In this document: positions 44,302 to 56,348 of the stretch, one piece after another
Layout: each line of letters begins with the position of its first letter
Position numbering within the stretch: the stretch's first letter is position 1
From: Cercophora sp. LCS_1
Taxonomy: Eukaryota; Ascomycota; Sordariomycetes; Sordariales; Lasiosphaeriaceae
Direction of reading: 5' to 3'
Assembly: GCA_036250225.1 (NCBI GenBank)
Contig: JAPZLL010000002.1
Coordinates: 1,736,001 to 1,800,000, forward strand
DNA: 64,000 bases
Made by a program: the position numbers and the translations under genes
The notes under the pieces: model-generated
Seen by the model: only the letters and a program-made list of their open reading frames with translations
What the model was told of the DNA's origin: nothing
Database searches by the model: none

Positions 44302-45863
44302 CTAATGTCTGACACCGGCCTCGAGATCGGACGGTGTGACAGTTCCGTTCGCCCCTGACGCTGCCGGCGTCTGGTTTTGATCTCGATTCCCCATCCGGAA
44401 GGCGGGAAAGGCGGATCTAAAGAGTGAAAACCCAGCTCCACTTGATGACTGCGTGGCTTGGACCGGAATCCGGTTCTGAGCAATTGGGGTTGTGGAGGTC
44501 GCTGAAGCGGGAGTAGTCCGCCTGAGCCGGCCCAAAAATCCACCATTGCTAGTGTCAGAACGATTCGAACGAGGAGAAGGCTGCGCGGTGTAATTGGAGA
44601 CGGTGGCCTGTCCCGATGGCATGGGTCTGCCGCCTCGTCCGAGACCGAAGAATGCGTACCGTGGTCTAGATGGCATGTTCATTCGGACGTTACGGTTGTC
44701 TGGAAGGGTAACGGTGATAACTCCTGGTGAGCTGCTGTCACCGGGCTCAGGGGCCAGCGGGCGTGGTTTGGGGGTATAGTAATCGGCTTTGCAGAGAGGG
44801 CAACAAGCACGTCGGCTCGTCAACCAAGGGTCAAGACAGACTGCGTGGAAAGCATGTCCGCAAGTCAGGCCGCGCACATCGTCGTCGTCTTCGAGAGTAT
44901 CAATGCAAATAGCGCAGGTATCGCCCGAAGTCCCCATACACTCAGGTGGCAGCGCAGCGTTGATGTGCTCGTCATCCTCGTCCTCGTCGTCTTGGGATGT
45001 CCTGTTAGGATCCTTGGACAGAGTCGCAGATTCGGAAACGGTAGGAACAAGCTGAGCATCAGTGGACGTACGAGGCGCCGCATTGACCGTACTCGATGTG
45101 CTCTCTTTGGGGACGTGCTTCGGGGTTTGTTTCTCGTTCACAGCGGCATTGGTGCTGGTCGTCGGACGTTCTTCTTTCGAACCGTCTTCCTTAGATGGCA
45201 ATTCCGGAGCAACACCTTCCACATCGCGAACACTGTTGGCACGACTAGGCGGCACCGAAACTCCTCCACGAGTTGGGAGACCTTCTTGCGCACGTGTTGC
45301 AACCCAGTTTTTGTACTTCAGCATGGGAAACTTCTCATTCACCTCGTCCATCGTCATCAGTTTCTTCTCTCGTCGTCGGCGGTGGGGGCGAGGCATGTTG
45401 TCCATGTTGATGGGTTCGCCGTCCTCGTTCAGGCGCATTTGCCGGCTCCGCGCGTTGTATCTAAAACAGTACTTGACTCCAACAATAATCCTACAATTTG
45501 TGTTAGGTGCACGGTCGGATGGAACCGGTGCAACAACGGCACAACTCACCAGAGGTTGGTGAAAACCACGCCAAAGCCAAGTGCCACGAAAAAGAGAAGG
45601 GGCGAGGAATTGTTTCCTCCTCCTCCGCCGTTATTATTTCCACCGTTGCCGCCTCCTGGACCACCTGGAACCGGTGTGGGACTCGCATTGGCGAAGGTTT
45701 CGCTCGACGAGGTGCCAGTTGTCGAAATAGAGCTCGGGGATGCCGTCGTGATTGTCGGCAAAGGGGTGGGATCGGTGGTAAAGGCGGCTGAGGTCAGGGT
45801 ATCCGTCGCCTGCCTCACAACGACCCGTATCCCCTCCGCAACAGCGGGGTTGAGGAACGCCAT
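44302..45863 (-). CDS. Membrane-anchored RING-H2 E3 ubiquitin ligase
   Basis: Exons 45863-45550 and 45490-44302 give 500 residues. ATG 45863 (AACATGGCG) is preferred over an in-frame ATG 33 bases upstream with poorer context. The N-terminal ~85 residues are Ser/Thr/Pro- and Gly/Asn-rich and probably lumenal or extracellular. One transmembrane helix (LLFFVALGFGVVFTNLWIIVG) crosses the splice junction. A cytosolic segment then carries PRPHRRRREKKL, an acidic stretch and the RING-H2 domain: CAICIDTLEDDDDVRG, then LTCGHAFHAVCLDPWL and CCPLCK, with all eight metal ligands present. The C-terminal 170 residues are disordered. The layout resembles fungal transmembrane RING ligases of endosome or vacuole; the target proteins are unknown. 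Confidence 0.88.
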
Positions 45864-48800
45864 GTTGTTATTCGTCGGTGGGTACCAAAGAAACATACAC
45901 AGGTGACAATGTGTACGATTTACCGTCGCTGGGTGTCCATCGGGCGGGTGATTGCTGCCGTGGTGCGCCGGAGCATCAATAGACAGCCGCCCACGTAGTC
46001 CGTACCTGCCACCAACTGGTAGACAAAAAAAAGGTCGAAGGCTACCAAAGAGGGCGACAACGTCGGAAGTTGGCGTAGGCTTTAAGTGATTTCCCCGGAA
46101 TGCTGGGAAACACTGATGTCCGGCCTGTGGCGGATGTCGGGGGAGGGTGATGAGCTCAGAAGTGGAGAAGAGCGTGGTAAGAGCGACGGCGTTGAAAGAC
46201 AAAGTCGAGAAGGCGAGGGGAGCGGAAATTGTTAAGGCACGGCCCTGTCAGCCAGAGGGGGTGGGAATGGAAGGGAAGCGGGCTGTGCTTTTCGCCCGCT
46301 GGCTGGGTGAACCGGGGGGCCCAGAGTCTCGCCCACACGAAGCGGAAGGCCCAAGAGCAGCCAAGGCTTGCCCAGTTCGCTTGCAGGGATCTCGCTGAAC
46401 AAGGGGGAAGCGGCGAAGGGAGTGAGGGGGAGGAATCCGGAACAGGCGGGAAAGACAAGGGCCACTGGGGATTTGGAAGACACACCCACACCTTTCCGTC
46501 GAAGAACCACACAGTCGCCGGATTGACGACAGACAGCACCGGCGCTGAGATGCGAGTGCGTGACCGCACAACCAATCAAGCTGGCGAACATTGACCAAGA
46601 GGACTTGGAGCGTTGCAACTTCACCTTGATTTCGACATGGAGCTATTCCCTTCCCGATAGCGCCTCCTTGTCAAGGGTGTTTCCTGTTTTTTGGGGGGGG
46701 GGGGTTTTTTTTAGCTGAAACCTCCGGAGCTGGTTGCGCCAGAGTACTTTCAGCGGGAACACCCAAGGTATCCCATCCGAAATCATCGCTAACTCTCTCA
46801 TCTCGACGCCGCATGTGGGAATTGCAGGAGCCTTTTCGTGGGGCTCGATGCTTCTGCCCGCGTTTTACACGTGTATCCGTACATTGCATTCTTTGTTCTC
46901 AGCCATCGGCGCCGCCGGGCTGGTCAACTCGGCCCTCGCCTTCACGATATGCCCCGCGCTTGCTCCCAACGGGGAAGATCCAGACCCTGGCCGTTCCCAA
47001 ACAATGTGTTTGAGATGAACAGCCATTGGCGTTAGGGCTGCATCAACAACAACACGTTCCAATATTTCTTGTCCGGCGATCTCCTTTGTTGGGCTGACGA
47101 ACGGGATTTTGGATTTGAGATCGATGGAGCCATTTACCCTGGAATTCATGCAAGCTGGCCGCAAGCATGCGTAAATGCTTGCCGAGTAGGCTTGCATCGC
47201 AGCCGCTTTCAATGTGACGCGCGGTTGATCACCTCGAGTTGCGGCGGCTAAGAAGGCGCTGAATGCCCCTCCCATGCATCCCTGTTCAAGGTTTCTTGTG
47301 GCCATAAAGTGGAAGGAAGTCTTATGTCAAGTGACGTGGTATAATCAACGCACTTGGTCTGTATTGAGAGCCACTTTTTTACTGTTACGCTGTTTAGACA
47401 GTGGAAGATGGCACGCCGACGCGGGGTCGGGACTCGACATGTCGAGTCAATGTTGACGGCATGCCCGGACAATACACAGAAGGCGTTTTCCTCGGTCCCA
47501 GTCATGCCATCAAAACTGGGCCTTGATGAGTTGAGCATCATGCCAACAACAAACAGACGCCTGGTGTCATTGTCCATCCATTGGTGAGTGGTGCGCCATG
47601 CCGTGCTGCAGTCGACAGAGGCGTCAAACCCGGGCGCCTTGTGCCCCGCTGTTGCTCTCTAGCTCGGCGTTTCGGCGGCCAACCCTCGGTCAAGCCACCC
47701 GGTGTTTGTCGTGCTTGCGTTGAGGCCCAGGACGGGTCGCGACAGGTCGCGATTGCTTCGGCCAATATCAAAAGCAGGCCGTACGGGTAGGTCGAGGGCT
47801 CGACTCAGCTTTCGAAGTCCTGCATCCGAGACTCGTACAAGCAAGCAAACCCGTCTTGTGAAATCCCGGTGAACAACAGTTTTGTCTTTCGGATGAACCA
47901 GCGCATCCCAAATTATCGATCCGCCAAGCATGGAGGGGGCTCCAGATCGACCAAGAAAATGGTCTAGATACGAGATACCAACTAGTGTGGATGCTTTTAG
48001 CTGGATACAAAAGTATATCATAGCGACAAAAAAGGCCAAGTGATGCCCAACCCCCCAGCCAAGGCACCTGAACTCCACCCCTTCTGGGCTTCAGTTCGAT
48101 CGCCTTCATCCCTGCGCAACCATGCGAGTGAGCTTGTCTAGCGAGCTTATCCTGGTTTGACAACCGAGAACTCAATCGCCGGCGCTCCAACCACCGCGAT
48201 CAGACAGTTGCGTGATTCAAAGAAGCAATAGGGTTTGATACCTCAGGCCGGGTGTGATCAAGACTTTATTTTCTCCTCGGAGAATTATAGTATTTCGCGC
48301 ATCCATCACGATGGAAAAATCATCGAGGCAAAAATCATCAAGCCGCATTGCACATGCCGGCAATCAACCACCTGAGCGCCCGGCACACCGTCCATCATCA
48401 TGCCTTGCCAATCCTGGCATCTCGTTGGTCGGCATGCTTCCGTCAGCGCCCTCTTCACCTTACCGTGGCTGCTAAGTTCATCGGCTTATTCACAACATCA
48501 ACGTCCGCCGCTGGTCATCCCGGGTCTCCGAATCCCGTGAGAACACCAAACCAAAAATCTAAAAGACCGACAGAAAACCGGGAACTTTTGTCTCCCTTGC
48601 AGCCCGAGCTAGCAGAGTGGATGGAAGGTTTGGATAACAGGCAGTGCGATAGGGTGACGTTGGTGGTTTGAGCTCCCTGCATACACTACACACGGGTTCA
48701 CAATCCATTCAGCGATGAGATAATCGTGGAGGCAGAGCCAAAAGTTTGCCACACCATCGGGGCCGCTTCGCTCACTCACCCTGCCCAGTACCCAGCAGTT

Positions 48801-51008
48801 TGCTCGGTGGCTGATCAAAACCTTGTGGGCTTGAAAGCCATGACCGGGCCCTCGGATCAGGGGCGAAGCCATTTAAGACGCGTAACCGCCTTGCGGGTGT
48901 CCGTCTATTCGGTTCGAGGCGGATATGATGTGTATTCGAATGTCCGATGCCAAACTCCCCGGTGCCGACACGGAAATGCCACGGAGAGAGTGGCATGATA
49001 CCAAGCTACAGCCTCCTTCTTTCTCATCCAGACCGAGGTAAGGCTATCCAGTTTCCAGCCGTCCAAGTACCTCACCATCAGAAGCAACCATGTATGTCCG
49101 AAGGCAGATATTCCAGCCCCCTTTGACTCCGTCAGCCGACCAAGTGAACCTATGGCCGTCAAAAGAGCGTATTCACCCCGCGATCTGCGGCAAGAAGGGT
49201 GCGAGCACATGATCCAGTTATTCCCGACCTCGGCATGCCGATTTACGCTTCAACTAGCTTCACCCGCAAAGCCCCCTTTGTGCGCGTCCCTCCCGCTCAA
49301 GAACTTGATTCCTAAATCCAGGCGTAAATTGACCACGGTTCAACACATCGGGATATCGGAGTATGCCTTCGGCGATGGGTCTTTGCCTCCGCCGAACGGG
49401 ATGGCACCTCGCATGGAAATAATCGGTTACACTTGCTCCTCCCTACGTGCCGCGTGGTGCACCACCTCCATCTCCACCACCCATAACTTTCCATTTATTC
49501 CATTCCGTCCTGCAGGTTTGATATGTGCCGCTACTCCCCTACACGCATCGACTCAGCAGGCCAGTAACAACCCCGGCATGACCTGTTTGTCAGGATACCT
49601 GTGCAGTGCCAAATGGTGAGGGTGGCACGGGAAGAAAGGGAAGGATCACGATCACATCGATTGGGCGGCATGCGTCCGACCACACAGTATTGTCTCACTG
49701 GAAGGAGTGATTGCGGGATTGGCTCGTTGTGCTGAGGCGGCTACCGGTCCCGATCCGATGAGCGTGAGAAAGAAGGTCATTTCTTATTAGGAGCGATATA
49801 TCACCGTCTGCGCCGCTGCCGTGCCATGAGTGTCCCACGGTTTGATATGGGTAGCTATGCGGCGTTGGGCGGGTATACTGTGCCCCTGGCTGCTGTGATG
49901 AGCTTCTATGCGTTGGCTTTCAGGGGTTGTTTAGACGGCCAACATACTGGGACATCATTTCGAGCAGCTGCCATGCGCAAGAATGTCATTACCAAAGGCA
50001 TCACCGGCCAAATATCATGCCCTGTCTTCTTTCCACGGAGTAACCTACAACCGTGAACATCTCCAACATGGACTCTCGTAACAAACGCCATATTACCACT
50101 TACAGCACCCGAATTGTAAACACATGCCACGCACAGCATCCTACATATGCCAGATGAGTAGGTAGGTACCACGCCCTGATCGCACATGCCACTATTTACA
50201 GGCAGCCATCCAATAACTGTTGAGTGTCACCAAAGTACGGACATGCCAAAAAGGTACCGACAGAGTACAATGCGTCAACAACAAAGCTATTTCCCCGTCC
50301 CACAAAGCCACGGCTGTGTCTCGATACCACGCGTCACCGACACAAAGTCCATAGCTCCAAATCTCATATCTGCTTGTGTTGGTTCGGTTGACGGTATTGC
50401 GCTACTTACAATCTGTTCCTCGAGTGACGAGCGGACTACCTTGTCACAACTCCGCTCTCGCTGAATCTTTGTGCATCGAGTAACAAACATGGCAATAGGA
50501 GCTCGTCAAGAAACAGGTGAAAAAGGGGCTCATCAGCTGAAGATGCCCTACCCCTTTTCTTCTGGTAGAAACCCCCTGCTCCAACCCCTGACACACAGAA
50601 CGTGAGCTCAAGCCCTTTAGAGATCACGCACATGTCTAGGAGCTATTTTTTCTGCTCAGGTGTTGTTTCATGAGCTGGTTCGTTTTTGTATCACGGCCAT
50701 CTTGCTTGTAGCTCCTAAAACATTGTCAAACAATGGAACATGATGCTCATAAAAACAACCGTGTTTGAGACACCCAAACAACACCCGATGCGACAGCTTT
50801 GCTGCTGACGAGGTACGAAACAAAGATGCCCAACTCGAGACCAAGGAAGTAAGCAGTCGATTGTTCTATGTCTACCACCCGCCCCTACAGTTATACATTT
50901 AGGGAGGCTGGAATGCAACACCGATTATAATACAGAGAACCCGGGCCCATCCCTCTCCTGCTCTCCCCCGTCGCCCCGCCTCTTTTAACTTTATCTCACT
51001 CCAACCCC
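45864..51008. other. 5.1 kb gene-free region
   Basis: Only short frames occur, the longest plausible being 46865-47305 (-, 146 codons), which I could not match to a family. A homopolymer cluster T6-G12-T8 lies at 46687-46712. I saw no transposon termini, long direct repeats or strong AT-bias of the kind left by repeat-induced point mutation. The left end holds the promoter of the RING gene and the right end the MPP-beta 3' UTR. Confidence 0.45.
46687..46712. repeat. Homopolymer cluster T6-G12-T8
   Basis: Six T, twelve G and eight T in succession within a gene-free region. It may be a real poly-G tract or a length that sequencing did not resolve exactly. Confidence 0.7.
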
Positions 51009-52662
51009 TTAAAAGTTCCTGCTCATGTCTGCCCTGATTCTCGCGTAGTCGAACAGACCCTCGATGCTACCAACAGCGCTGATGGCAATATCCTGATCCC
51101 AGATTTTCCGGTTGGCGAAATCCATAACGTCCTTCTCAGTAACGGCATCAATGATGCGTTCAATCTCACCGGGGCTCATTCGTCGCCCGGTGTTGACAAT
51201 TTGCCGGCCGATATCCTCGGCAACAGCTGTGGTACCGTCCAGGGACAAAAGGATAGAGGCCTTGAGTTGGGCCTTGGCGCGCTCAACCTCGGCCTCGGTG
51301 ACGTTGACGGCAAGACGAGTCCACTCACGGAGAGCAAAGTGGACTAGGTCGTCAACCTGGGTAAGCTTGTCGGTCACGAGATAGATACCCCAGAGGCTAG
51401 AGCGAGTGTATTAGTACATATCAACAATGCCGCTGTCATTGAAACCTACCCAGTGTCGCTGTAGCTCGTAGAGAAGCTCATGAAGCTGTTAGCAAGGTTG
51501 TTCTTGTGGACGAAAGCACTGAGCTTGCTGCCGGTGTGGGAAGCGTTGCCAAGAGCCTTGTCGTAGTTGCCAACGATGGCCTGGGCGACGAGAGCGGTGA
51601 AGTAGTCGTCATCGCTCCAGCTGACACCCTCAACAGCAATTCCGATGTGGGCAGCGGGGATGGTGTCGTCACGGATCCGGACGTCGGAGCCGATGAAGTC
51701 GGGCTTCTTCTTGGAAAGGAGGTAGGCGCTGGTCTCGGCGGCCTTGGTCGGGAGGCTGGTGAAGGACTTCTCGGCCAACTCGACGAGCTGCTCGTGGGGG
51801 ATGCCGCCAGCACCAACAAGAACCATGCGGTCAGCAGTGTAGTTGGTCTTGATGTAGTTGGAAAGCTCGGTTCGGGTGATGTCGCGGATGTTCTCGCGGG
51901 GGCCGAGGATGGTGCGGCCCAGGGGCTGGTGCTGGTACGCAACGGCGTGCAAGTGATCGAAAACAACCTCATCCAGCTGCTTCTCAACCTCCTCTGACTC
52001 GCGCAGAATGACATCGCGCTCCCGCTCAATGGCCGACTCCTCCAGCTTAGAGTTCTGGAGAATGTCCTGAAGGATGTCGACGCACTGGGGAACGTCCTCG
52101 TTCAGGGCCTTGGCGAAGTAGACGGTGTTCTCGCGCTGGGGGTTATGTTAGTGGCCGGGTATCTATCAACCCATCGAGGGAAGAACCAACCGAGGTATAG
52201 GCGTTGAGGTGGGCACCCATGTTCTCGATCTCGAGCTCTAGTTGGTGTTGGCTGCGCTTCGACGTCCCCTAATACATGAAAAATCAGTCGGCTGCAGCGC
52301 GCAAGGCAGGAATGCGTCGGCGGACCTTGAAGGCAAGATGCTCGAGGAAGTGCGCGGTGCCATTTGTCTCGTCAGTCTCTGCCCGGGAACCGGCGTCGAT
52401 CCACATGCCGACCGTCGAGGTCTGCGCATAGGGCGAGTACTGGGAAGCAACCTGCAAGACAATTGGGGTCAGACAAGGTCAATTGACACAGTCGGGCGGG
52501 CGGGCGGCTCACGGTCAGGCCATTCTTGAGCGTTGTTGTCTGGGTCTTGATGCCGGGAGCGTGGTGCGGCGTCGCGAGGCCTCGGCGGAAGGGGACCGAA
52601 AGACCTCCGGCGCGGCCTCGCAGGCCCTGCGAGAGGTTCAGAGCGAGTCTCCGGGACGCCAT
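51009..52662 (-). CDS. Mitochondrial processing peptidase beta subunit (MPP-beta)
   Basis: Catalytic subunit of the matrix zinc protease that removes presequences from imported proteins. In Neurospora the same protein is also core protein I of the cytochrome bc1 complex. Exons 52662-52513, 52451-52326, 52268-52191, 52135-51450 and 51396-51009 give 475 residues, the family length. The start MASRRLALNLSQGLRGRAGG is an Arg-rich matrix targeting sequence. The inverted zinc motif HFLEH places ligands at His84 and His88 with catalytic Glu87, and the distal ligand Glu164 lies 76 residues on, matching HxxEHx76E. NAYTSRENTVYFAKAL crosses the third intron and confirms that junction. The end SIEGLFDYARIRADMSRNF is typical. 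It is divergent from the GH36 gene. Confidence 0.95.
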
Positions 52663-53382
52663 GGAGGGCTGTGGGAGGGGTGGAGGGAGGGTGGTTGAAT
52701 GAGCGGTTTGAAGGAAAAGGTCGGCGGATTGGAGACGAGCATCAAAAAACCAGTGATTTTGCCTCACTTCCCAGGCAAGCTCGGGAACGCCCGGGCCAAA
52801 CTGCTGGGCAGAGCGAAGCTTAGTCACGTGGCGGCGTCACCAAAAATTGCTGCTCCGCCATTCGTCGAGGTGAGGTTCGGGACCCACTTGAGCTTCCATT
52901 CTGTCATTGCCCGTTGCACCTTTCTCGCAGCTTTGTGTGAGCTTGACCGAGCTTCTTCGGATGACCGAACATCGGACGAGCTCTACTTGATTGATTAAAT
53001 GAAAGGGCGTAATATGCGATTGGTGCTCCTTCGATCTGGATTAAGCTGTCTTGAAGGGTTGAGCATTCGCCGGTGGTTTCGGTCAGCTGCCGCCGCTCCA
53101 AGCGGGGTCTGATATGCAACCGTCGTCCCTCGTCTGCCCAACCTCATCCAAGACTCGCTTTGGCTGACAGCTTGTGTGGTCTGCGATCCTACCTTTGAAC
53201 CAGATACTGTTTTGCATGGTCTTTTCATCTCGTATTTTGAACCGGGCTGGTTACACTTCTTCTCTGTAAACCTGCTGCTTCATCCCAGTCACATGCATTG
53301 TCATCCCATTTTCCATACCCCATCACACCTTCTGTTTCATTTTTGACATTGTTCATACATATCTTGTCCTGACCCCGGTGTC
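52663..53382. other. Divergent promoter region between MPP-beta and the GH36 gene
   Basis: A 720-bp shared upstream region. The right part is T/C-rich just before the GH36 start. No other feature recognised. Confidence 0.45.
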
Positions 53383-56283
53383 ATGTCTACCCTTCATCCC
53401 GAGTCCGAAGTCGTCTTTCAGGCAGCCCTGATTCCCAAACAACGACCCGCCCCTGCCACGATTCCGGACAACATGGTCCAGATAGCCACATATCCACCGC
53501 TTGGTCAGGTGTCCCAAATTTCAGGTTCTGATGTTGTCTTCAGAACTATACTTTATGTTCCCGGTACCCTGGCTTCAGAACCATGGCAAATTGCTCTATG
53601 GCACTCGAGTGGTGTTGAGTGGACCGAGACAGCGTTTACTCCCAGCGAGCAGGTGATTCCCCTTGTAAATTCGCCAGACATCAATGATTTGGTGCAGCTC
53701 TCTTTCAAGACGGGCCCTATTAGGGTCACCTCTTCTACGGACTTCACCGTCAAGTTTCGCCAAAGCTCCAACCACGAGTGGAGGTGGATCCGGGACGAGC
53801 AGGGCTTGGATGACGGACTGATCACCATCAGTGGTAACCCAGTCCAGGAAGGCGATGCGGAGGACTTGCCGGACCTCATCCGGGGGCTCAATCCGGATCT
53901 GAAATGGAGGTCCCGCATGAGCCAGTGTCCCAATACGCGGCTGTGGTCGATCGAGGCAGCGGTAAAGGGTGCTGGAGACGAGGCTAAGGATTCTCCGTCG
54001 GCGTCTTCAACTATCGAGCTGGGGCTTCCATGGGGCAACTTCATCCGGTAGGGCTATGAATTTAGAAGTTTGACCCGGCACTGACCATATCCAGATGGTT
54101 CGCTTTGGTCAGACTGTGGCATCCATGGCTCGTCCCCAGACACGGAAGGTTGGATTTCAATCTCGATAAGGATGCTATAATGTGTTCTTTCTTGTCTCCA
54201 GAAGGGAAGCACCTCGCGATACTGGGTGTCAGCCTCGGGAACGTTGTGACCGTCTTACGCAGTAATGAATCAGGCCGAGTCGTCCTCCACGTATGTTCGA
54301 GACGTGAAGCTGAACACTGGTCGAGAGTGCTAACTTGCGGTTAGCTTCGAAATGACTCTCCGGAAGCTACCACGGGGACGGTTCTGGTGGCTATTGGTGA
54401 TACGTTTGAGAGTGCAAACGCCGCTGTCATGTATCACGCTCGTGGTCTGGTCGATGCGAACGTCGTCGCCACCCCAACAGCAGAGGTTAATCTCAACAAT
54501 CTTCAGAATGACGCCAAAACTCAGTGGTATGAGGATTGGTACGATGGTCTGGGTTACTGTACGTGGATGACTATAAATCCTTACAGCCCAACTAACACCC
54601 CCAGGCACCTGGAACTCACTTGGACAGAACCTATCCCAAGATAAAGTCTTACACGCCCTGGATACACTTGCAGAGAACGGAATCAAGATTGCCAGCCTGA
54701 TCATAGATGACGGCTGGCAGGACATTGACAACCGCGGCACCACCCAGTGGCAGCATGGTTGGAACGACTTTGAGGCCAAAGCCAAAAACTTCCCCAAAGG
54801 GCTCAAGGGGCTAGTATCCGAAATCCGCGGAAAACACAGAAACATCCAATACATTGCCGTCTGGCACGCTCTGCTCGGATACTGGGGAGGCCTCGCTCCC
54901 GACGGTCCGCTCGCCAAACGATACAACACAACTGACGTGATCCGAGAAGACATCGACCCTCTCAACCTCCCCATCGACTCAACCATGACAGTCGTCGCCA
55001 AAGACGACATCGCCCGCTTCTACCGAGACTTTTACAACTTTCTAACAGACAGCGACATTGACGGAGTCAAAACCGACGGCCAATACATGCTCGACACCTT
55101 CATCTCCGCCAAACCCCGACGAGACCTCATTCACGCCTATCTCCGCGAATGGTCCCTCGCCTCCCTCCGCTCCTTCAGCAACAAAGTCATCTCCTGCATG
55201 TCTCAATCACCCCAGATGCTCTTTTCCTCCCAACTCCCCGGCAACAAACCAGCCACCGTAGTCCGCAACTCGGACGACTTCTTCCCCGGCGTCCCCGCCT
55301 CCCAGCCATGGCACGTCTGGGCCAACGCCTACAACAGCCTCTTGACCCTACACCTCAACATCATTCCCGACTGGGACATGTTCCAAACGGCCCACCCGGA
55401 CGCCGGCTTTCACGCCGCGGCGCGCTGCGTAAGCGGTGGCCCAATCTACATCACCGATGTGCCGGGCCAGCACGACATTGCCCTAATCAAGCAGATAACA
55501 GGCATCACGCCACGCGGCAAAACCGTTGTTTTCAAACCAAGCGTCGTAGGCCGAGCCATCGAACCATATAATAAATACGAAGACCTCTCGCTGCTCAAAG
55601 TGGGTGCCTACCACGGCCGCGCCGCAACAGGGACACCGATTCTAGGGATCTTCAATGCCTCTTCACAGAAACTGACGGAAATGATACCCCTTTCGCGCTT
55701 CTCTGGCGTGCTCCCAGGGACCGAGTATATCGTCCGCTCCCACGTCAGCGGGAAGATCACCAACGCAATGGAACCAACTGCCCCCGAGTCACTGGTTGGA
55801 GTGTCCCTGGAAAGCAGGGGCTATGATGTTCTCGCTGCGTTTTCGTTGTCTACGTTTGAGGCGGAGGCTGGACGCCGGGTTTCTGTGGGCAATTTTGGGC
55901 TTGTGGGTAAGATGACGGGGTGCGCTGCCATTTTGAATACAAAGTTTCAGGTTTTGGGGAATGGGCGGCTGTTTGTTGATACGACGCTCAAGGCTTTGGG
56001 CGTTCTTGGTAAGTGCTGAAAAACAGCTGTGGTGCGTTGATATAGATTGCTGACGTTGTAATAAGGTCTTTATATCTCTGCACTGGACGAGTTGTCGGTG
56101 GTGGATGATTTCATGGTCACGATTCAAGGACAACCACTCCCGCCACATACAGTATCTGTTGACGCGGTTGACGGACGCATTGTGAGGGTTGATATCGAGG
56201 CTGCATGGAACGAATTGGGACTTGAGAGCGGATGGGCAAACGAGGTTGAGGTGAAATTGTATTTCCCATTGAGTAAACGGTGA
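53383..56283 (+). CDS. Raffinose-synthase/Sip1-like glycoside hydrolase family 36 protein
   Basis: Exons 53383-54047, 54095-54290, 54345-54558, 54605-56008 and 56066-56283 give 898 residues. The sequence follows the plant seed-imbibition/raffinose-synthase branch of GH36, which works on alpha-galactosides as hydrolase or transferase. Barrel motifs: GYCTWNSLG (strand 1, restored by intron 3), LIIDDGWQD (residues 390-398), the nucleophile segment DGVKTDGQ (Asp516) and the acid/base segment RNSDDFFPG (Asp582/Asp583), followed by WHVWANAYNSLLTLHLNIIPDWDMF and GGPIYITDVPG. There is no signal peptide, so the enzyme is probably intracellular. In fungi the activity of this branch is uncertain; hydrolysis of raffinose-family sugars and transgalactosylation are both possible. 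Confidence 0.9.
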
Positions 56284-56348
56284 TAAACAACCGTTGCCAT
56301 CCCGTAGATTGCAAACCCCTCAGACATGTATCAGGTATCAGAATACAG

